Origin: Candidatus Omnitrophota bacterium
GTDB taxonomy: Bacteria; Omnitrophota; Gorgyraeia; Gygaellales; Profunditerraquicolaceae
Reading direction: 5' to 3'
DNA: 33,184 bases
Assembly: GCA_026387355.1 (NCBI GenBank)
Contig: JAPLLW010000013.1
Coordinates: 55,470 to 88,653 of the forward strand
Positions within the stretch are counted from its first letter, which is position 1; each line of letters starts with the position of its first letter. Position numbers and translations under genes: made by a program. Under the pieces are notes generated by a model. It ran no database searches and was not told where the DNA came from. It worked only from the letters and a program-made list of their open reading frames with translations. Shown piece by piece: positions 1 to 7,821 of this stretch.

Positions 1-561
1 CTGCGTAGTTTCTTAAGGCAGGATCCTGACGTAATGCTGGTGGGTGAGGTAAGGGACTTAGAGACAGCTCAGATTTGTATCCGTTCTGCTTTAACCGGGC
101 ACTTGGTTCTTAGTACGCTGCATACAAATGATGCGCCTTCGGCAGTAAACCGGCTTATGGATATTGGAATTGAGCCATATATGGTTGCACCTTCCTTACT
201 TATGGTTGTAGCCCAACGCTTGGTTAGGAAGCTTTGCCCTGACTGCAAAGAGGCTTTTGAGCCTACATCGGAATTTATAAAAAGTACTGGTATTAAAGCC
301 GGTTTAATTTATAAGGGAAAAGGTTGCGAAAAGTGTAATAATAACGGCTATAGGGGAAGGACTTGCATAGTTGAAGTTATGCCGGTTTCACCTAAGATAC
401 AGGAACTCATAAATCAACGAGCGCAATTCCAGAGGATAAGAGAAGTAGCTAGGGCAGAAGGAATGCAGTCTCTTTATCAATCCGGGATTAAAAAAGTTGA
501 TCAGGGGATAACTTCCTTTGAGGAGATCATATCGGTTACGCTGGGGGCAGAAAATGGCTAA
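1..561 (+). CDS. pilB: Type IV pilus/type II secretion assembly ATPase PilB/GspE, C-terminal part (5' end outside window)
   Basis: The reading frame is open from base 1, so the gene starts upstream and only about 186 C-terminal residues are seen. They carry hallmarks of GspE/PilB hexameric ATPases: the Asp-box/Walker B stretch [12 protein letters not shown], the His box [11 protein letters not shown], and a C-terminal four-cysteine zinc module (CPDC, then [12 protein letters not shown]). This cytoplasmic motor powers pilin or pseudopilin polymerisation through the platform protein encoded directly downstream. The zinc module favours an extension ATPase (PilB/GspE) over the retraction ATPase PilT, which lacks it. 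PilB and GspE cannot be separated from this fragment; the pilMNOPQ genes later in the window favour PilB. The stop codon overlaps the next gene's start region. Confidence 0.93.
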   Translation: MRSFLRQDPDVMLVGEVRDLETAQICIRSALTGHLVLSTLHTNDAPSAVNRLMDIGIEPYMVAPSLLMVVAQRLVRKLCPDCKEAFEPTSEFIKSTGIKAGLIYKGKGCEKCNNNGYRGRTCIVEVMPVSPKIQELINQRAQFQRIREVARAEGMQSLYQSGIKKVDQGITSFEEIISVTLGAENG

Positions 562-1736
562 GTTCTTTTATATTGCAAGAACTACTGAAGGAAAAAAAGA
601 TAGCGGTGCTATTGAGGCAGCTACTCAGGATGATGCTGTAAGTCAATTGCAGGCTAAGAATCTCTTGGTGGTAAGTATCTTTTCTGAATCCAAGGGGCAA
701 GATCAAGCGCTTCCTTTAGAGTCGGTAAAAATTCGTCTCAAGCCAAAGCATTTCCGTATTACAAGCAATGACCTAATGCTCTTCTGTCGGCAGTTAGCTA
801 CTTTACTTGGGGCTGGAGTTACTATTCTAAAGAGTTTGAATATTATCAAGATGCAAGTTTCCAGTAAGCGGCTTGCTAATGTTATTGCGGATTTAAGTAA
901 GAACATGGAATCTGGTTTAAGTTTTCATGAAGCTATGTCTAAGCAGGGAGAAGTCTTTTCTGATCTTTGGGTTAACCTGGTTGAGAGTGGAGAGGCTAGT
1001 GGTAACTTGGCCGTAGTCCTAACTCGCCTTGCCGGTTATCTTGAGCGCAACGAGGAATTCAAAAATAAGATAGTCTCAGCTTTAATTTATCCTATCATAC
1101 TCATAGTAGTCGGTACCGGAGCGCTGCTTTTTATGACGATTAAGATTATTCCTACCTTTGCTGCCATATTCGGGGAGTTTGGAGTTGAGCTACCTTTATT
1201 GACTAAATTAATAATCGGGGTTAGCGTATTTATAAGGACAAAATTTATATTAATTCTTATTATTATCGCTGTCGCAGTCTTTTTGATTCGTAATTACATA
1301 CGTACGCGCGAAGGAAGAAGGATGTTTGAAAAGTTGTTACTAAATCTGCCTGTTTTCGGTGAGTTTTTTCATGCGCTTCTTGTCGAGAGATTTTCTTCAG
1401 AGATGAGCACTCTCCTTGAGAGCGGTGTGCCGATATTATACGCATTAGATATTAGCGAAAATAGCGTAAATAATTTTATAATGGGGGATGTTATCAGGAC
1501 GATTAAAACTGAGATACGCGATGGTAAAACCTTAGGACAGCCTTTTGAGAAGTCCGGGTTCTTTGAGCCTATGGTGGTTCAGTTGGTTTCTATCGGAGAA
1601 GAGATCGGAGACTACGTTTTTAACTAGAATACTAGCTATGTTTGAGCCTATGCTGCTTTTGGTAATGGGGTCTTTAATCGGGATCATGTTAGTGGCTGTT
1701 TTTCTTCCCATTTTTCAGATTGCCAAGATTGGTTAG
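554..1736 (+). pseudogene. pilC: Inner-membrane platform protein PilC/GspF, disrupted near the 3' end
   Basis: The start chosen is the ATG at 554, giving [15 protein letters not shown], the usual GspF/PilC N-terminus. It overlaps the pilB stop by 8 bases and has a purine-rich GGGGGCAG upstream. The frame holds two GspF domains: about residues 70-190 with FCRQLATLLGAGV, then membrane segments, then FSSEMSTLLESGVPI. It stops at 1627 just after SIGEEIG. The expected C-terminus (ETTFLTRILAMFEPM, then a membrane helix ending FLPIFQIAKIG) continues in the +1 frame to 1736. Against family members about 16 residues are also missing between these parts. A deletion of 3n+2 bases near 1601-1612 therefore fits better than a programmed frameshift. 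The truncated product would lack the last membrane helix. An assembly error is possible. Confidence 0.82.
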
Positions 1737-1748
1737 GATAAGTTCGGC

Positions 1749-1776
1749 TTGACAATCTATTTTTTTTTGTTAAAAT
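1749..1776 (+). promoter_or_regulatory. Sigma70-type promoter for the pilin at 1809
   Basis: A TTGACA -35 box (1749-1754) and a TAAAAT -10 box (1771-1776) are separated by 16 bases, starting just after the broken pilC. Transcription would begin near 1782-1784, leaving a leader of about 25 bases with an AAAGGAG ribosome binding site. This lets the abundant pilin be expressed apart from the upstream machinery genes. Confidence 0.7.
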
Positions 1777-1808
1777 AAAGTTAATTAACAAATAGAAAGG
1801 AGAAACAA

Positions 1809-2216
1809 ATGAAGAGGAAAGTTTTTGGTTTTACTTTAATTGAGTTAATCGTAGTAGTTATTGTTATTGGTATACTTGCTACTATGGCGATTCCTCAGTA
1901 TTTGAAAGCCACTGAGAGGGCCCTTAGCGCAAAAGCAAAGAATAATCTTGGTTTGATTGCGCAGGCAGAAAAATTATACAGGGCAGAGAATGATACGTAT
2001 GTAGCTGCTGGAACTGCAGGCGAATTAACTACCAATGGTCTACAAAATTACGTGGAATTAAATGACATAAGCGGTGATACAAAGTGGACTTATGCCGTTA
2101 CCGGTGATGCGTCTACTTTTACAGCTACAGCTACAAGAGTTGCGCCTACCAGTGATGCAGGTACTATTATTTTAAATCAGAGTGGTACTTGGACAGGAAC
2201 TAGGACGATTAAATAG
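1809..2216 (+). CDS. Type IV pilin / major pseudopilin
   Basis: A 135-residue prepilin with a short basic leader (MKRKVFG) followed by FTLIELIVVVIVIGILATMAIP. Cleavage after Gly7 by prepilin peptidase would expose Phe1, with Glu5 in place. Residues 8-32 form the hydrophobic N-terminal helix that anchors the subunit and then packs the filament core. The rest is a small globular head (YLKATERALSAKAKNNLGLIAQAEKLYRAEN region) rich in Thr and Ala, as in PilA/GspG-like pilins. AAAGGAG lies 6-8 bases before the ATG. It has its own promoter upstream and a strong terminator downstream, so it is probably a monocistronic, highly expressed structural subunit. Major pilin or GspG-like pseudopilin cannot be decided from sequence alone. 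Confidence 0.92.
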   Translation: MKRKVFGFTLIELIVVVIVIGILATMAIPQYLKATERALSAKAKNNLGLIAQAEKLYRAENDTYVAAGTAGELTTNGLQNYVELNDISGDTKWTYAVTGDASTFTATATRVAPTSDAGTIILNQSGTWTGTRTIK

Positions 2217-2262
2217 GGTTTAGCAAATATTTATAGTGGTTAGGTAGTAGTGGTTTAACAGA

Positions 2263-2298
2263 GGGGGTATCTTTATAAAAGATACCCCCTTTTTATTT
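2263..2298 (+). terminator. Intrinsic terminator after the pilin gene
   Basis: A perfect 12-bp stem, GGGGGTATCTTT (2263-2274) with AAAGATACCCCC (2278-2289), closes a 3-base ATA loop. A T-rich tail (TTTTTATTT) follows. It separates the pilin from the downstream tRNA. Confidence 0.93.
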
Positions 2299-2335
2299 GC
2301 TAATGCGTTGAATTTATGCTAATTTATTTACTTAT

Positions 2336-2408
2336 GGGGCTGTAGCTCAGCTGGGAGAGCGCCTCGTTCGCAACGAGGAGGCCAGGAGTTCGACTCTCCT
2401 CAGCTCCA
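2336..2408 (+). tRNA. tRNA-Ala (anticodon CGC)
   Basis: A complete cloverleaf can be folded by hand. The acceptor stem is GGGGCTG/CAGCTCC and includes the G3-U70 wobble pair that is the identity element for alanyl-tRNA synthetase. The D arm is GCTC/GAGC, the anticodon stem CCTCG/CGAGG encloses loop TTCGCAA (anticodon CGC, codon GCG), and the T arm is AGGAG/CTCCT with loop TTCGACT. The discriminator base is A at 2408. CCA is not encoded, so it must be added after transcription. The next gene starts 12 bases downstream. Confidence 0.96.
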
Positions 2409-2420
2409 CTTTTCTATTCA

Positions 2421-3524
2421 ATGAGGAATTTATTGAGACTGACCATTAGCTTAGCGTTACTTTTTGTTTTAATCTTTGCAACATTAATCCTGCCGGATCT
2501 ATTCTCTCAAGAAAAATTAATTGAAGCATCTTTCTATAGCAAGCTAGAGAACAAATCTGTTCAGTGTCAGCTTTGTCCGCGGCGCTGCTTTATTAAAGAC
2601 GGAAAACGCGGGTTCTGCGGGGTAAGAGAAAATCGTAACGGTTCACTCTATACTTTAGTTTACGCTAAAGCAGTAGCAATTCATATTGATCCGATTGAAA
2701 AGAAGCCCCTGTTTCATTTTTTTCCCTCAACCACTGCTTATTCTGTTGCTACCGCAGGTTGTAATTTAAAATGCAAATTCTGCCAGAATTGGGAGATTTC
2801 TCAAAGTTTACCGGAAGATGTAGAATATAGATTCATGGAGCCCGAGGATTTGGTAAAAGAGGCAAAGGCATCTAATGCTCCGACTATTGCCTATACTTAT
2901 AATGAGCCGACTATATTCTATGAGTATATGCTTGATACGGCAAAGCTTGCGCGCAAACTCGGCATAAAGAATATAATGCATTCAAACGGCTATATTAATG
3001 AGCAGCCGTTACGTAGTCTTGCCAAATATCTTGACGCAGCGAATATCGACCTTAAGGGTTTTAGCGACGATTATTACGCAAAGCTTTCAGAAGGCTCGCT
3101 TAGCCCGGTTTTAAGGTCGCTAAAGGTCTTAAAAGATGAAGGTGTGCATATTGAGATAACCACACTGCTACTCTCAGGATTTAATGACGATGAGCCGACC
3201 TTAAGGAAAATGTGCCTTTGGATTAAGGATAATTTGGGTTCGGATACACCGCTTCATTTCTCAAGGTTTTTTCCTATGTATAAATTGACCAGTCTAAATC
3301 CTACGCCTGTAGAATCTCTTTTGCAGGCAAGGAAGATCGCGCTTAGTTGCGGCTTAAGATATGTTTATATTGGTAACATCGCAACTGATCAAGCCGAGAA
3401 TACATATTGTCCTAAATGCTCAAAGCTGCTTATCGAGAGGCGTGGATATTTTATTGTAAGTAATAATTTAAAAGAAGGCAGGTGTAAGTTCTGTGGAGAG
3501 AAGATTTCTGGCGTTTGGAATTAG
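2421..3524 (+). CDS. amrS: AmmeMemoRadiSam system radical SAM enzyme with N-terminal membrane anchor
   Basis: A 367-residue radical SAM protein of the PflA-like AmrS family. An N-terminal cysteine cluster (C49, C52, C56, C66; CQLCPRRC then GFCGVREN) precedes the catalytic SAM-binding motif C114xxxC118xxC121 (CNLKCKFCQNW). A C-terminal CPKC...CKFC pair (about residues 330-360) looks like a metal knuckle. Family members usually begin near residue 35 here (ASFYSKLEN). This one has an extra N-terminal basic stretch and hydrophobic helix (about residues 5-26), which looks like a signal anchor. No Shine-Dalgarno is visible before the ATG. It overlaps the Memo-AMMECR1 gene by 32 bases, so the two are almost certainly co-expressed. 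The system's substrate is unknown. The membrane anchor is unusual for an enzyme needing SAM and low-potential electrons. Confidence 0.88.
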   Translation: MRNLLRLTISLALLFVLIFATLILPDLFSQEKLIEASFYSKLENKSVQCQLCPRRCFIKDGKRGFCGVRENRNGSLYTLVYAKAVAIHIDPIEKKPLFHFFPSTTAYSVATAGCNLKCKFCQNWEISQSLPEDVEYRFMEPEDLVKEAKASNAPTIAYTYNEPTIFYEYMLDTAKLARKLGIKNIMHSNGYINEQPLRSLAKYLDAANIDLKGFSDDYYAKLSEGSLSPVLRSLKVLKDEGVHIEITTLLLSGFNDDEPTLRKMCLWIKDNLGSDTPLHFSRFFPMYKLTSLNPTPVESLLQARKIALSCGLRYVYIGNIATDQAENTYCPKCSKLLIERRGYFIVSNNLKEGRCKFCGEKISGVWN

Positions 3525-4962
3525 TTTATCAGTAGTATTTTTATTGGCTAAATTTGGGTTTGCAGAAAATATTAAGCAGCCGAATGTTGCAGGTGAGTTT
3601 TATCCTGATAACCCAAAGCAACTCTCTGAGATGCTTGATGGTTTTTTTGAGAAAGCAGATTCTGCGTCTTTAGCAGGTGAAATATTTGCGCTTATTTCTC
3701 CTCATGCCGGGTATGGATACTCTGGACAGGTCGCTGCGTATGGCTATAAGTTAATCCAGAATAAGAAATATAATATGGTAATTATTCTAGGAACCAGCCA
3801 TCGTTACGTATTTAACGGCGCTTCGGTTTATAAAGATGGTTATTTTAAGACTCCGCTTGGTAAAATTAAAGTTGATAACGATTTTACAGCTAAACTTCTT
3901 AATCAAGACCCTGAGGTTGTTTTTGACCCAAATGCATTTGCAAATGAGCATAGCATAGAAGTGCAGCTGCCATTTTTACAGAAGGTGTTAAACAATTTTA
4001 CGATTGTTCCTATAGTTTTAGGAGATTGCTCTCTTCAGACTTGCAAAAATATTGCAAGCTTACTTAAAAATGCAATTGCAGGCCGTAAGGATATACTTGT
4101 GGTCGTTTCAAGCGATATGTATCATGGTTATGACTATGAAGAAGCGGATGCCGTGGATAAGTTTACCTTAAAGGCAATTGAGAATATGGACGCCGAGGCC
4201 ATTTATTATGGCCTGCGCGATGAGAAGATGCAGTTATGCGGCGGATTTGGGGTGGTTACCGCTATAATCCTTGCTAAAGATCTAGGTCATGATAAGGTAA
4301 AAGTCCTGCGGCATACAAATTCTGCAGAAGTAACTGCTAGCTTAAAAAAGGGTTCATGGACTGTAGGTTATTCAAGTGTTGCTATCGATCAACCTCAAGG
4401 AGAGAAAGCTATGTTAAACAAAAGCCAAAGAAAAAGATTGCTTGAAATTGCCCGCACTACAATTGAGAGTTATTTAAAAACCGGCCAGAAGCCTCTTTTA
4501 AGAGAAGATGATCCTCTGCTAAAAGAAAAGAGAGGGGCGTTTGTTACTTTAAATGAAAACGGAGAATTGCGGGGTTGTATCGGGAACCTAGTGGGTACAG
4601 AACCGTTGTACCTAACCATTAGTAATATGGCGATTGAATCCGCTACTGGAGACCCGCGTTTTAGCCCGCTTGAATTATCAGAGCTAAAGAATGTTAATAT
4701 CGAAATTTCTGTTTTATCTCCCATGGAGAGAATTGATAATTCGGATAAGATTGAATTAGGGGTGCATGGAGTTTTAGTGCGCAAGGGTTTTAGGAGTGGG
4801 GTATTTCTACCTCAGGTGGCTACTGAGACTGGTTGGAGTAAGGATGAATTTATGTCGAATCTTTGTACGCAGAAAGCAGGTCTTCATGCAGATGCCTGGA
4901 AAGATAAAACTACCGAAGTGTATGTTTTTAGCGCAGAAGTGTTTTCTGAAAAGGATTACTAA
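3493..4962 (+). CDS. Memo (AmrB) - AMMECR1 (AmrA) fusion protein with signal peptide
   Basis: A 489-residue fusion starting with GTG inside the 3' end of the radical SAM gene. Residues 1-24 form a signal peptide (basic MERR, hydrophobic core, FGFA then ENIK). Residues about 28-300 are a Memo domain. Its metal-site residues known from human MEMO1 are all present: H71 in SPHAGYGYSG, H103 in LGTSH, and C249 in QLCGGFG; EHSIEVQLPF is also conserved. Residues 307-489 are an AMMECR1 domain with the invariant LRGCIG (C362) and ATGDPRFSPL. The two families together with the radical SAM protein define AmmeMemoRadiSam loci; here two are fused. An internal ATG with a good ribosome site at the domain boundary (4411) may allow a separate AMMECR1 product. 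Biochemical role unknown. Confidence 0.92.
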   Translation: MERRFLAFGISLSVVFLLAKFGFAENIKQPNVAGEFYPDNPKQLSEMLDGFFEKADSASLAGEIFALISPHAGYGYSGQVAAYGYKLIQNKKYNMVIILGTSHRYVFNGASVYKDGYFKTPLGKIKVDNDFTAKLLNQDPEVVFDPNAFANEHSIEVQLPFLQKVLNNFTIVPIVLGDCSLQTCKNIASLLKNAIAGRKDILVVVSSDMYHGYDYEEADAVDKFTLKAIENMDAEAIYYGLRDEKMQLCGGFGVVTAIILAKDLGHDKVKVLRHTNSAEVTASLKKGSWTVGYSSVAIDQPQGEKAMLNKSQRKRLLEIARTTIESYLKTGQKPLLREDDPLLKEKRGAFVTLNENGELRGCIGNLVGTEPLYLTISNMAIESATGDPRFSPLELSELKNVNIEISVLSPMERIDNSDKIELGVHGVLVRKGFRSGVFLPQVATETGWSKDEFMSNLCTQKAGLHADAWKDKTTEVYVFSAEVFSEKDY

Positions 4963-4981
4963 GGGTTAGCGTTGGTAAACT

Positions 4982-5629
4982 ATGAAATCATATGTGAGCA
5001 TATTTTTATTGGGTCTATCTTTTGGCTGGGGTCCTTGTCTGGCTAGTTGCGGGCCGCTTTTTTTATCTTACGTAGCCGCAACCAGGAAGAATATTTTTCA
5101 GGGTACCTTTTCCTATATTTTGTTTTCGTTCTCCAGGGTATTGGTTTATTCAGTTTTAGGGTTATTAGTCTTCTTCTTAGGAAGGTTTATTCTTGAGCGC
5201 TTGATTAACTTTTTTAAGATTAGCCTGATTTTAGGTGGAGTATTCGTTATTCTTTTGGCAATACTCATAGTTTTAGGCAAGGATATAACCTCTATCCCTT
5301 GCAAATTTCTGCAAAAACATATCCTGGAAAAAGACAATAAAAGCCTGATTCTGCTGGGTGTAGTCAGCGCTCTTCTTCCTTGTGCGCCTCTAATAAGCGT
5401 GCTTACCTATGCTGGCCTGATAGCTAAAAATGCTTTAGATAATTTCATCTATGTTCTGGCTTTTGGATTGGGTACGATTTTATCCCCCTTAATTCTTTTG
5501 GTTGGATTTGCCGGATTAATTCCAAGGGTTATAAATTCTTCCAAAGCTATTTATATGCGCATCTTTAATCTGGTTTGTAGTTTGATTATGATTATTCTGG
5601 GGATACAATTGATAAGGAGAGCATTCTGA
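4982..5629 (+). CDS. CcdA/DsbD-like six-helix membrane protein (cytochrome c biogenesis / UreH-like family)
   Basis: A 215-residue protein with six predicted membrane helices (about 5-30, 42-68, 78-98, 119-142, 152-178, 190-211). Helix 1 has GWGPCLASCGP (C19, C23) and helix 4 has ALLPCAPL (C134). This pair of Pro-Cys motifs in helices 1 and 4 is the signature of CcdA/DsbD transmembrane domains, which pass electrons from cytoplasmic thioredoxin to the periplasm. Close relatives are also labelled sulfite exporter TauE/SafE or UreH-like transmembrane proteins, so the transported species is not certain. It begins 19 bases after the Memo-AMMECR1 gene. Its stop overlaps the rsmE start (TGATG), placing it in the same operon. 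Delivering reducing power to the exported AmmeMemoRadiSam proteins is an inference from context. Confidence 0.72.
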   Translation: MKSYVSIFLLGLSFGWGPCLASCGPLFLSYVAATRKNIFQGTFSYILFSFSRVLVYSVLGLLVFFLGRFILERLINFFKISLILGGVFVILLAILIVLGKDITSIPCKFLQKHILEKDNKSLILLGVVSALLPCAPLISVLTYAGLIAKNALDNFIYVLAFGLGTILSPLILLVGFAGLIPRVINSSKAIYMRIFNLVCSLIMIILGIQLIRRAF

Positions 5630-6363
5630 TGAATAGGTTCTATTGTTTGCGTGCAGATATTTCAGGAGATAAGATCACTATTCAGGATAGAGAGCAGATG
5701 CATCATATTAAAGACGTCTTAAGGCTTAAGGAAGGCGAGAAGGTTGCAATTTTTGACGAAGATAAGTTTGAGTATAGTTGTGTTATATCTAAAATAAGCG
5801 ATAAAGTTTATCTGGATATTAAGACCAGGGTTAACCCTTGCCTGGCTGATTCTAGATTTAAGTTAACTATAGCCTGCGCCATACCTAAGAAGGCAAAGAT
5901 CGACGATATAACTGATAAGCTTGTGCAATTGGGAGTGCATAGCGTTATCCCATTAATGACAGAGCGCGTGGTAGTAAAACTTGATAAACAAAAAAAGCTT
6001 TTGCGGCTTGAGCGCTGGAAGAAGATTGCCTTAAGTGCCGCTAAGCAGAGTCAGAGGAATAGCCTACCTATAATTGAACCTGTTATGAGCTTTAAAGAAG
6101 TAGTTGCGTTGGCAGATAAATTTGATTTAAAACTTATACCTACGCTAGGCGGGCGAAGAAAGAGCTTAAAAGAGATATTTGCTAAAATTACTCCAGCTTC
6201 TATTATAGTCTTAATTGGTCCTGAAGGAGATTTTACAGATGACGAGGTTAATCTTGCTAAAAAAGCAGGGTTTATCCCCATTACGCTTGGAGATTTAGTT
6301 CTACGCGTTGATACTGCGGCACTCGCCATAGCCAGCTTCATCAGATTAAATGCCGACCACTAA
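5629..6363 (+). CDS. rsmE: 16S rRNA (uracil1498-N3)-methyltransferase RsmE
   Basis: A 244-residue SPOUT-class methyltransferase. The N-terminal PUA-like part (about 1-75) includes QMHHIKDVLRLKEGE. The C-terminal knotted SAM-binding domain has GPEGDFTDDEV (about 198-208) and LGDLVLRVDTAAL (about 220-232), the RsmE version of the LGxRILRxETA motif. Asp replaces the usual Glu, and Asp/Leu replace the usual Arg/Ile in that motif, without breaking it. The ATG overlaps the previous stop by one base (translational coupling), and the 3' end overlaps mtaB by 14 bases. Expected role: N3 methylation of U1498 in 16S rRNA. Confidence 0.93.
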   Translation: MNRFYCLRADISGDKITIQDREQMHHIKDVLRLKEGEKVAIFDEDKFEYSCVISKISDKVYLDIKTRVNPCLADSRFKLTIACAIPKKAKIDDITDKLVQLGVHSVIPLMTERVVVKLDKQKKLLRLERWKKIALSAAKQSQRNSLPIIEPVMSFKEVVALADKFDLKLIPTLGGRRKSLKEIFAKITPASIIVLIGPEGDFTDDEVNLAKKAGFIPITLGDLVLRVDTAALAIASFIRLNADH

Positions 6364-7618
6364 CTCTTTAGCCCTGCCCATAGTTAACGGTAAGCGTAGT
6401 CGAACCGTTAAATTTCAAACCTTAGGTTGTAAAGTCAATCAATATGAAACCCAAAGCATCCGTGAGCGTTTTTTAAAGCATGGTTTTAGAGAGGTCTTTG
6501 TAAAAAAGCACTCAGACATTTGTCTTATAAATACCTGCACAGTTACTGCTGTAGCTGATCAAAAGTCACGCTCAATTATAAGTCGCTGTATCAATGAAAA
6601 TCCCAACGCCTTAGTTATTGTTACCGGTTGTATGGTCAAAAATGACAGTCAGGCATTAGCTAGAATAAAAGGCGTAGATTTAATTATAAGTAAGAGTTTC
6701 TTTGCCGACGATGGAGTGAGCAGTTTTTGCGGCCATACACGCGCGTTTCTCAAAATTCAGGATGGTTGCAATAATTTCTGTTCTTATTGCAAGGTGCCGC
6801 TTGTTCGCGGCGCCTCAAGGAGCAAGCCTTTACTTGAGGTAGTTAGGGAAGCTTTGGCTTTAGCTAAAAACGGCTTTCAGGAGATTGTGCTCACCGGTAT
6901 TTGTTTGGGTAGTTATGGCAAGGATTTATTAGCTTGCCAAAGTTTAGTTGATGTATTAAAAGCCATGGAGAAGATAAGCGGTATTTCGCGCATAAGATTA
7001 AGCTCTATTGAAGCAGGCGATATTACGGATGGCTTGATAAATTATATGGCTAGTTCCAAAAAATTGTGCCGGCATTTACATATTCCTATTCAAAGCGGTG
7101 ACGATGCCATTCTAAACAAAATGAAAAGAAGATATACGCGTAGGTACTATCTTAAGCTTATTAAGCGTATAAAAGATAAAATTCCCGGTATCAGCATTAC
7201 TACTGATTGCTTAGTGGGGTTCCCGGGTGAGACTGAAGATAATTTCCAAAATACCCTTAAGCTTCTTAATCAAATCAAGCCATTAAAGACGCACATATTT
7301 CCTTACTCAAATAGAGAAGGGACTTTTGCGAGCAAAGATCTTCGCCAGCTTCTTAATCCAGCGGTCATAAGGACGAGGATTTCAAAGTTGAAGAAGGCTG
7401 CTGATAAAGCTGCAACTCTTTATAAGACGAAGTATTTGGGTAAGAAGATGGATGTGCTTTTTGAGGGCTTGGCAAAGGATAGAGTCGGTTATTGGGAGGG
7501 TTATACGGATAATTATATCAGGGTTATGCATCAATCGGGTAGAGTGCTAAAAAATAGATTGCTAACCTTAAGGCTAGCAAGTATATGTCAAGATTACATG
7601 GTGGCAAAAAAAGGGTAA
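6350..7618 (+). CDS. mtaB: tRNA (N6-threonylcarbamoyladenosine(37)-C2)-methylthiotransferase MtaB
   Basis: A 422-residue methylthiotransferase. The N-terminal UPF0004 domain holds the auxiliary Fe-S ligands C27 (TLGCKVNQYET), C63 (NTCTVT) and C94 (TGCMV). The radical SAM ligands are C140, C144 and C147 (CNNFCSYC). A short TRAM-like C-terminal domain covers about residues 350-410. TLGCKVNQYET is typical of MtaB rather than MiaB or RimO. MtaB converts t6A37 to ms2t6A37 in ANN-decoding tRNAs. The gene overlaps rsmE, so two RNA-modification enzymes are cotranscribed. An alternative start further in (near residue 17, just before TVKFQTLGC) cannot be excluded, because family members often begin close to that point. 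Confidence 0.9.
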   Translation: MPTTNSLALPIVNGKRSRTVKFQTLGCKVNQYETQSIRERFLKHGFREVFVKKHSDICLINTCTVTAVADQKSRSIISRCINENPNALVIVTGCMVKNDSQALARIKGVDLIISKSFFADDGVSSFCGHTRAFLKIQDGCNNFCSYCKVPLVRGASRSKPLLEVVREALALAKNGFQEIVLTGICLGSYGKDLLACQSLVDVLKAMEKISGISRIRLSSIEAGDITDGLINYMASSKKLCRHLHIPIQSGDDAILNKMKRRYTRRYYLKLIKRIKDKIPGISITTDCLVGFPGETEDNFQNTLKLLNQIKPLKTHIFPYSNREGTFASKDLRQLLNPAVIRTRISKLKKAADKAATLYKTKYLGKKMDVLFEGLAKDRVGYWEGYTDNYIRVMHQSGRVLKNRLLTLRLASICQDYMVAKKG

Positions 7619-7745
7619 GAAAAGTATTGGTAAATACCCGGGAAAAATGTTATACTTACATTGTAAGTATAGATATATTTGTTGAAGTTAGGCAGAAAAA
7701 CGTTTTCATAAATTATTTATAGAAATTGAGAGTGCGCGAAAGCTA

Positions 7746-7777
7746 AGCCTATTCTTCAACAAACCGAAGGATAGGTT
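7746..7777 (+). terminator. Terminator-like hairpin after mtaB
   Basis: CCTATTCTTC (7748-7757) pairs with GAAGGATAGG (7766-7775) around the loop AACAAACC, with one G-U pair. The stem can be extended by a G-U and an A-U pair. The tail TTCATTTTATG is only moderately T-rich, so termination may be incomplete. It lies just upstream of the next promoter, which fits a boundary between transcription units. Confidence 0.5.
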
Positions 7778-7787
7778 CATTTTATGC

Positions 7788-7816
7788 TTGACAAAACAGG
7801 ATGGAGGTGATATAAA
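7788..7816 (+). promoter_or_regulatory. Consensus sigma70 promoter for the pilin at 7968
   Basis: TTGACA (7788-7793) is followed after exactly 17 bases by TATAAA (7811-7816). This is close to the ideal housekeeping promoter. Transcription should start near 7822-7824, giving an unusually long leader of about 145 bases before the pilin ATG. Confidence 0.8.
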
Positions 7817-7821
7817 TATTA

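Noticed and set aside
1601..1627. Programmed ribosomal frameshift in pilC
   Set aside because: No slippery heptamer is present, and conserved residues are missing at the junction, so a shift alone would not restore the protein.
7651..7671. Short hairpin TATACTTAC/GTAAGTATA after mtaB as a terminator
   Set aside because: AT-rich 9-bp stem without a T-run; the later hairpin at 7748 is a better terminator candidate. An operator role cannot be judged.
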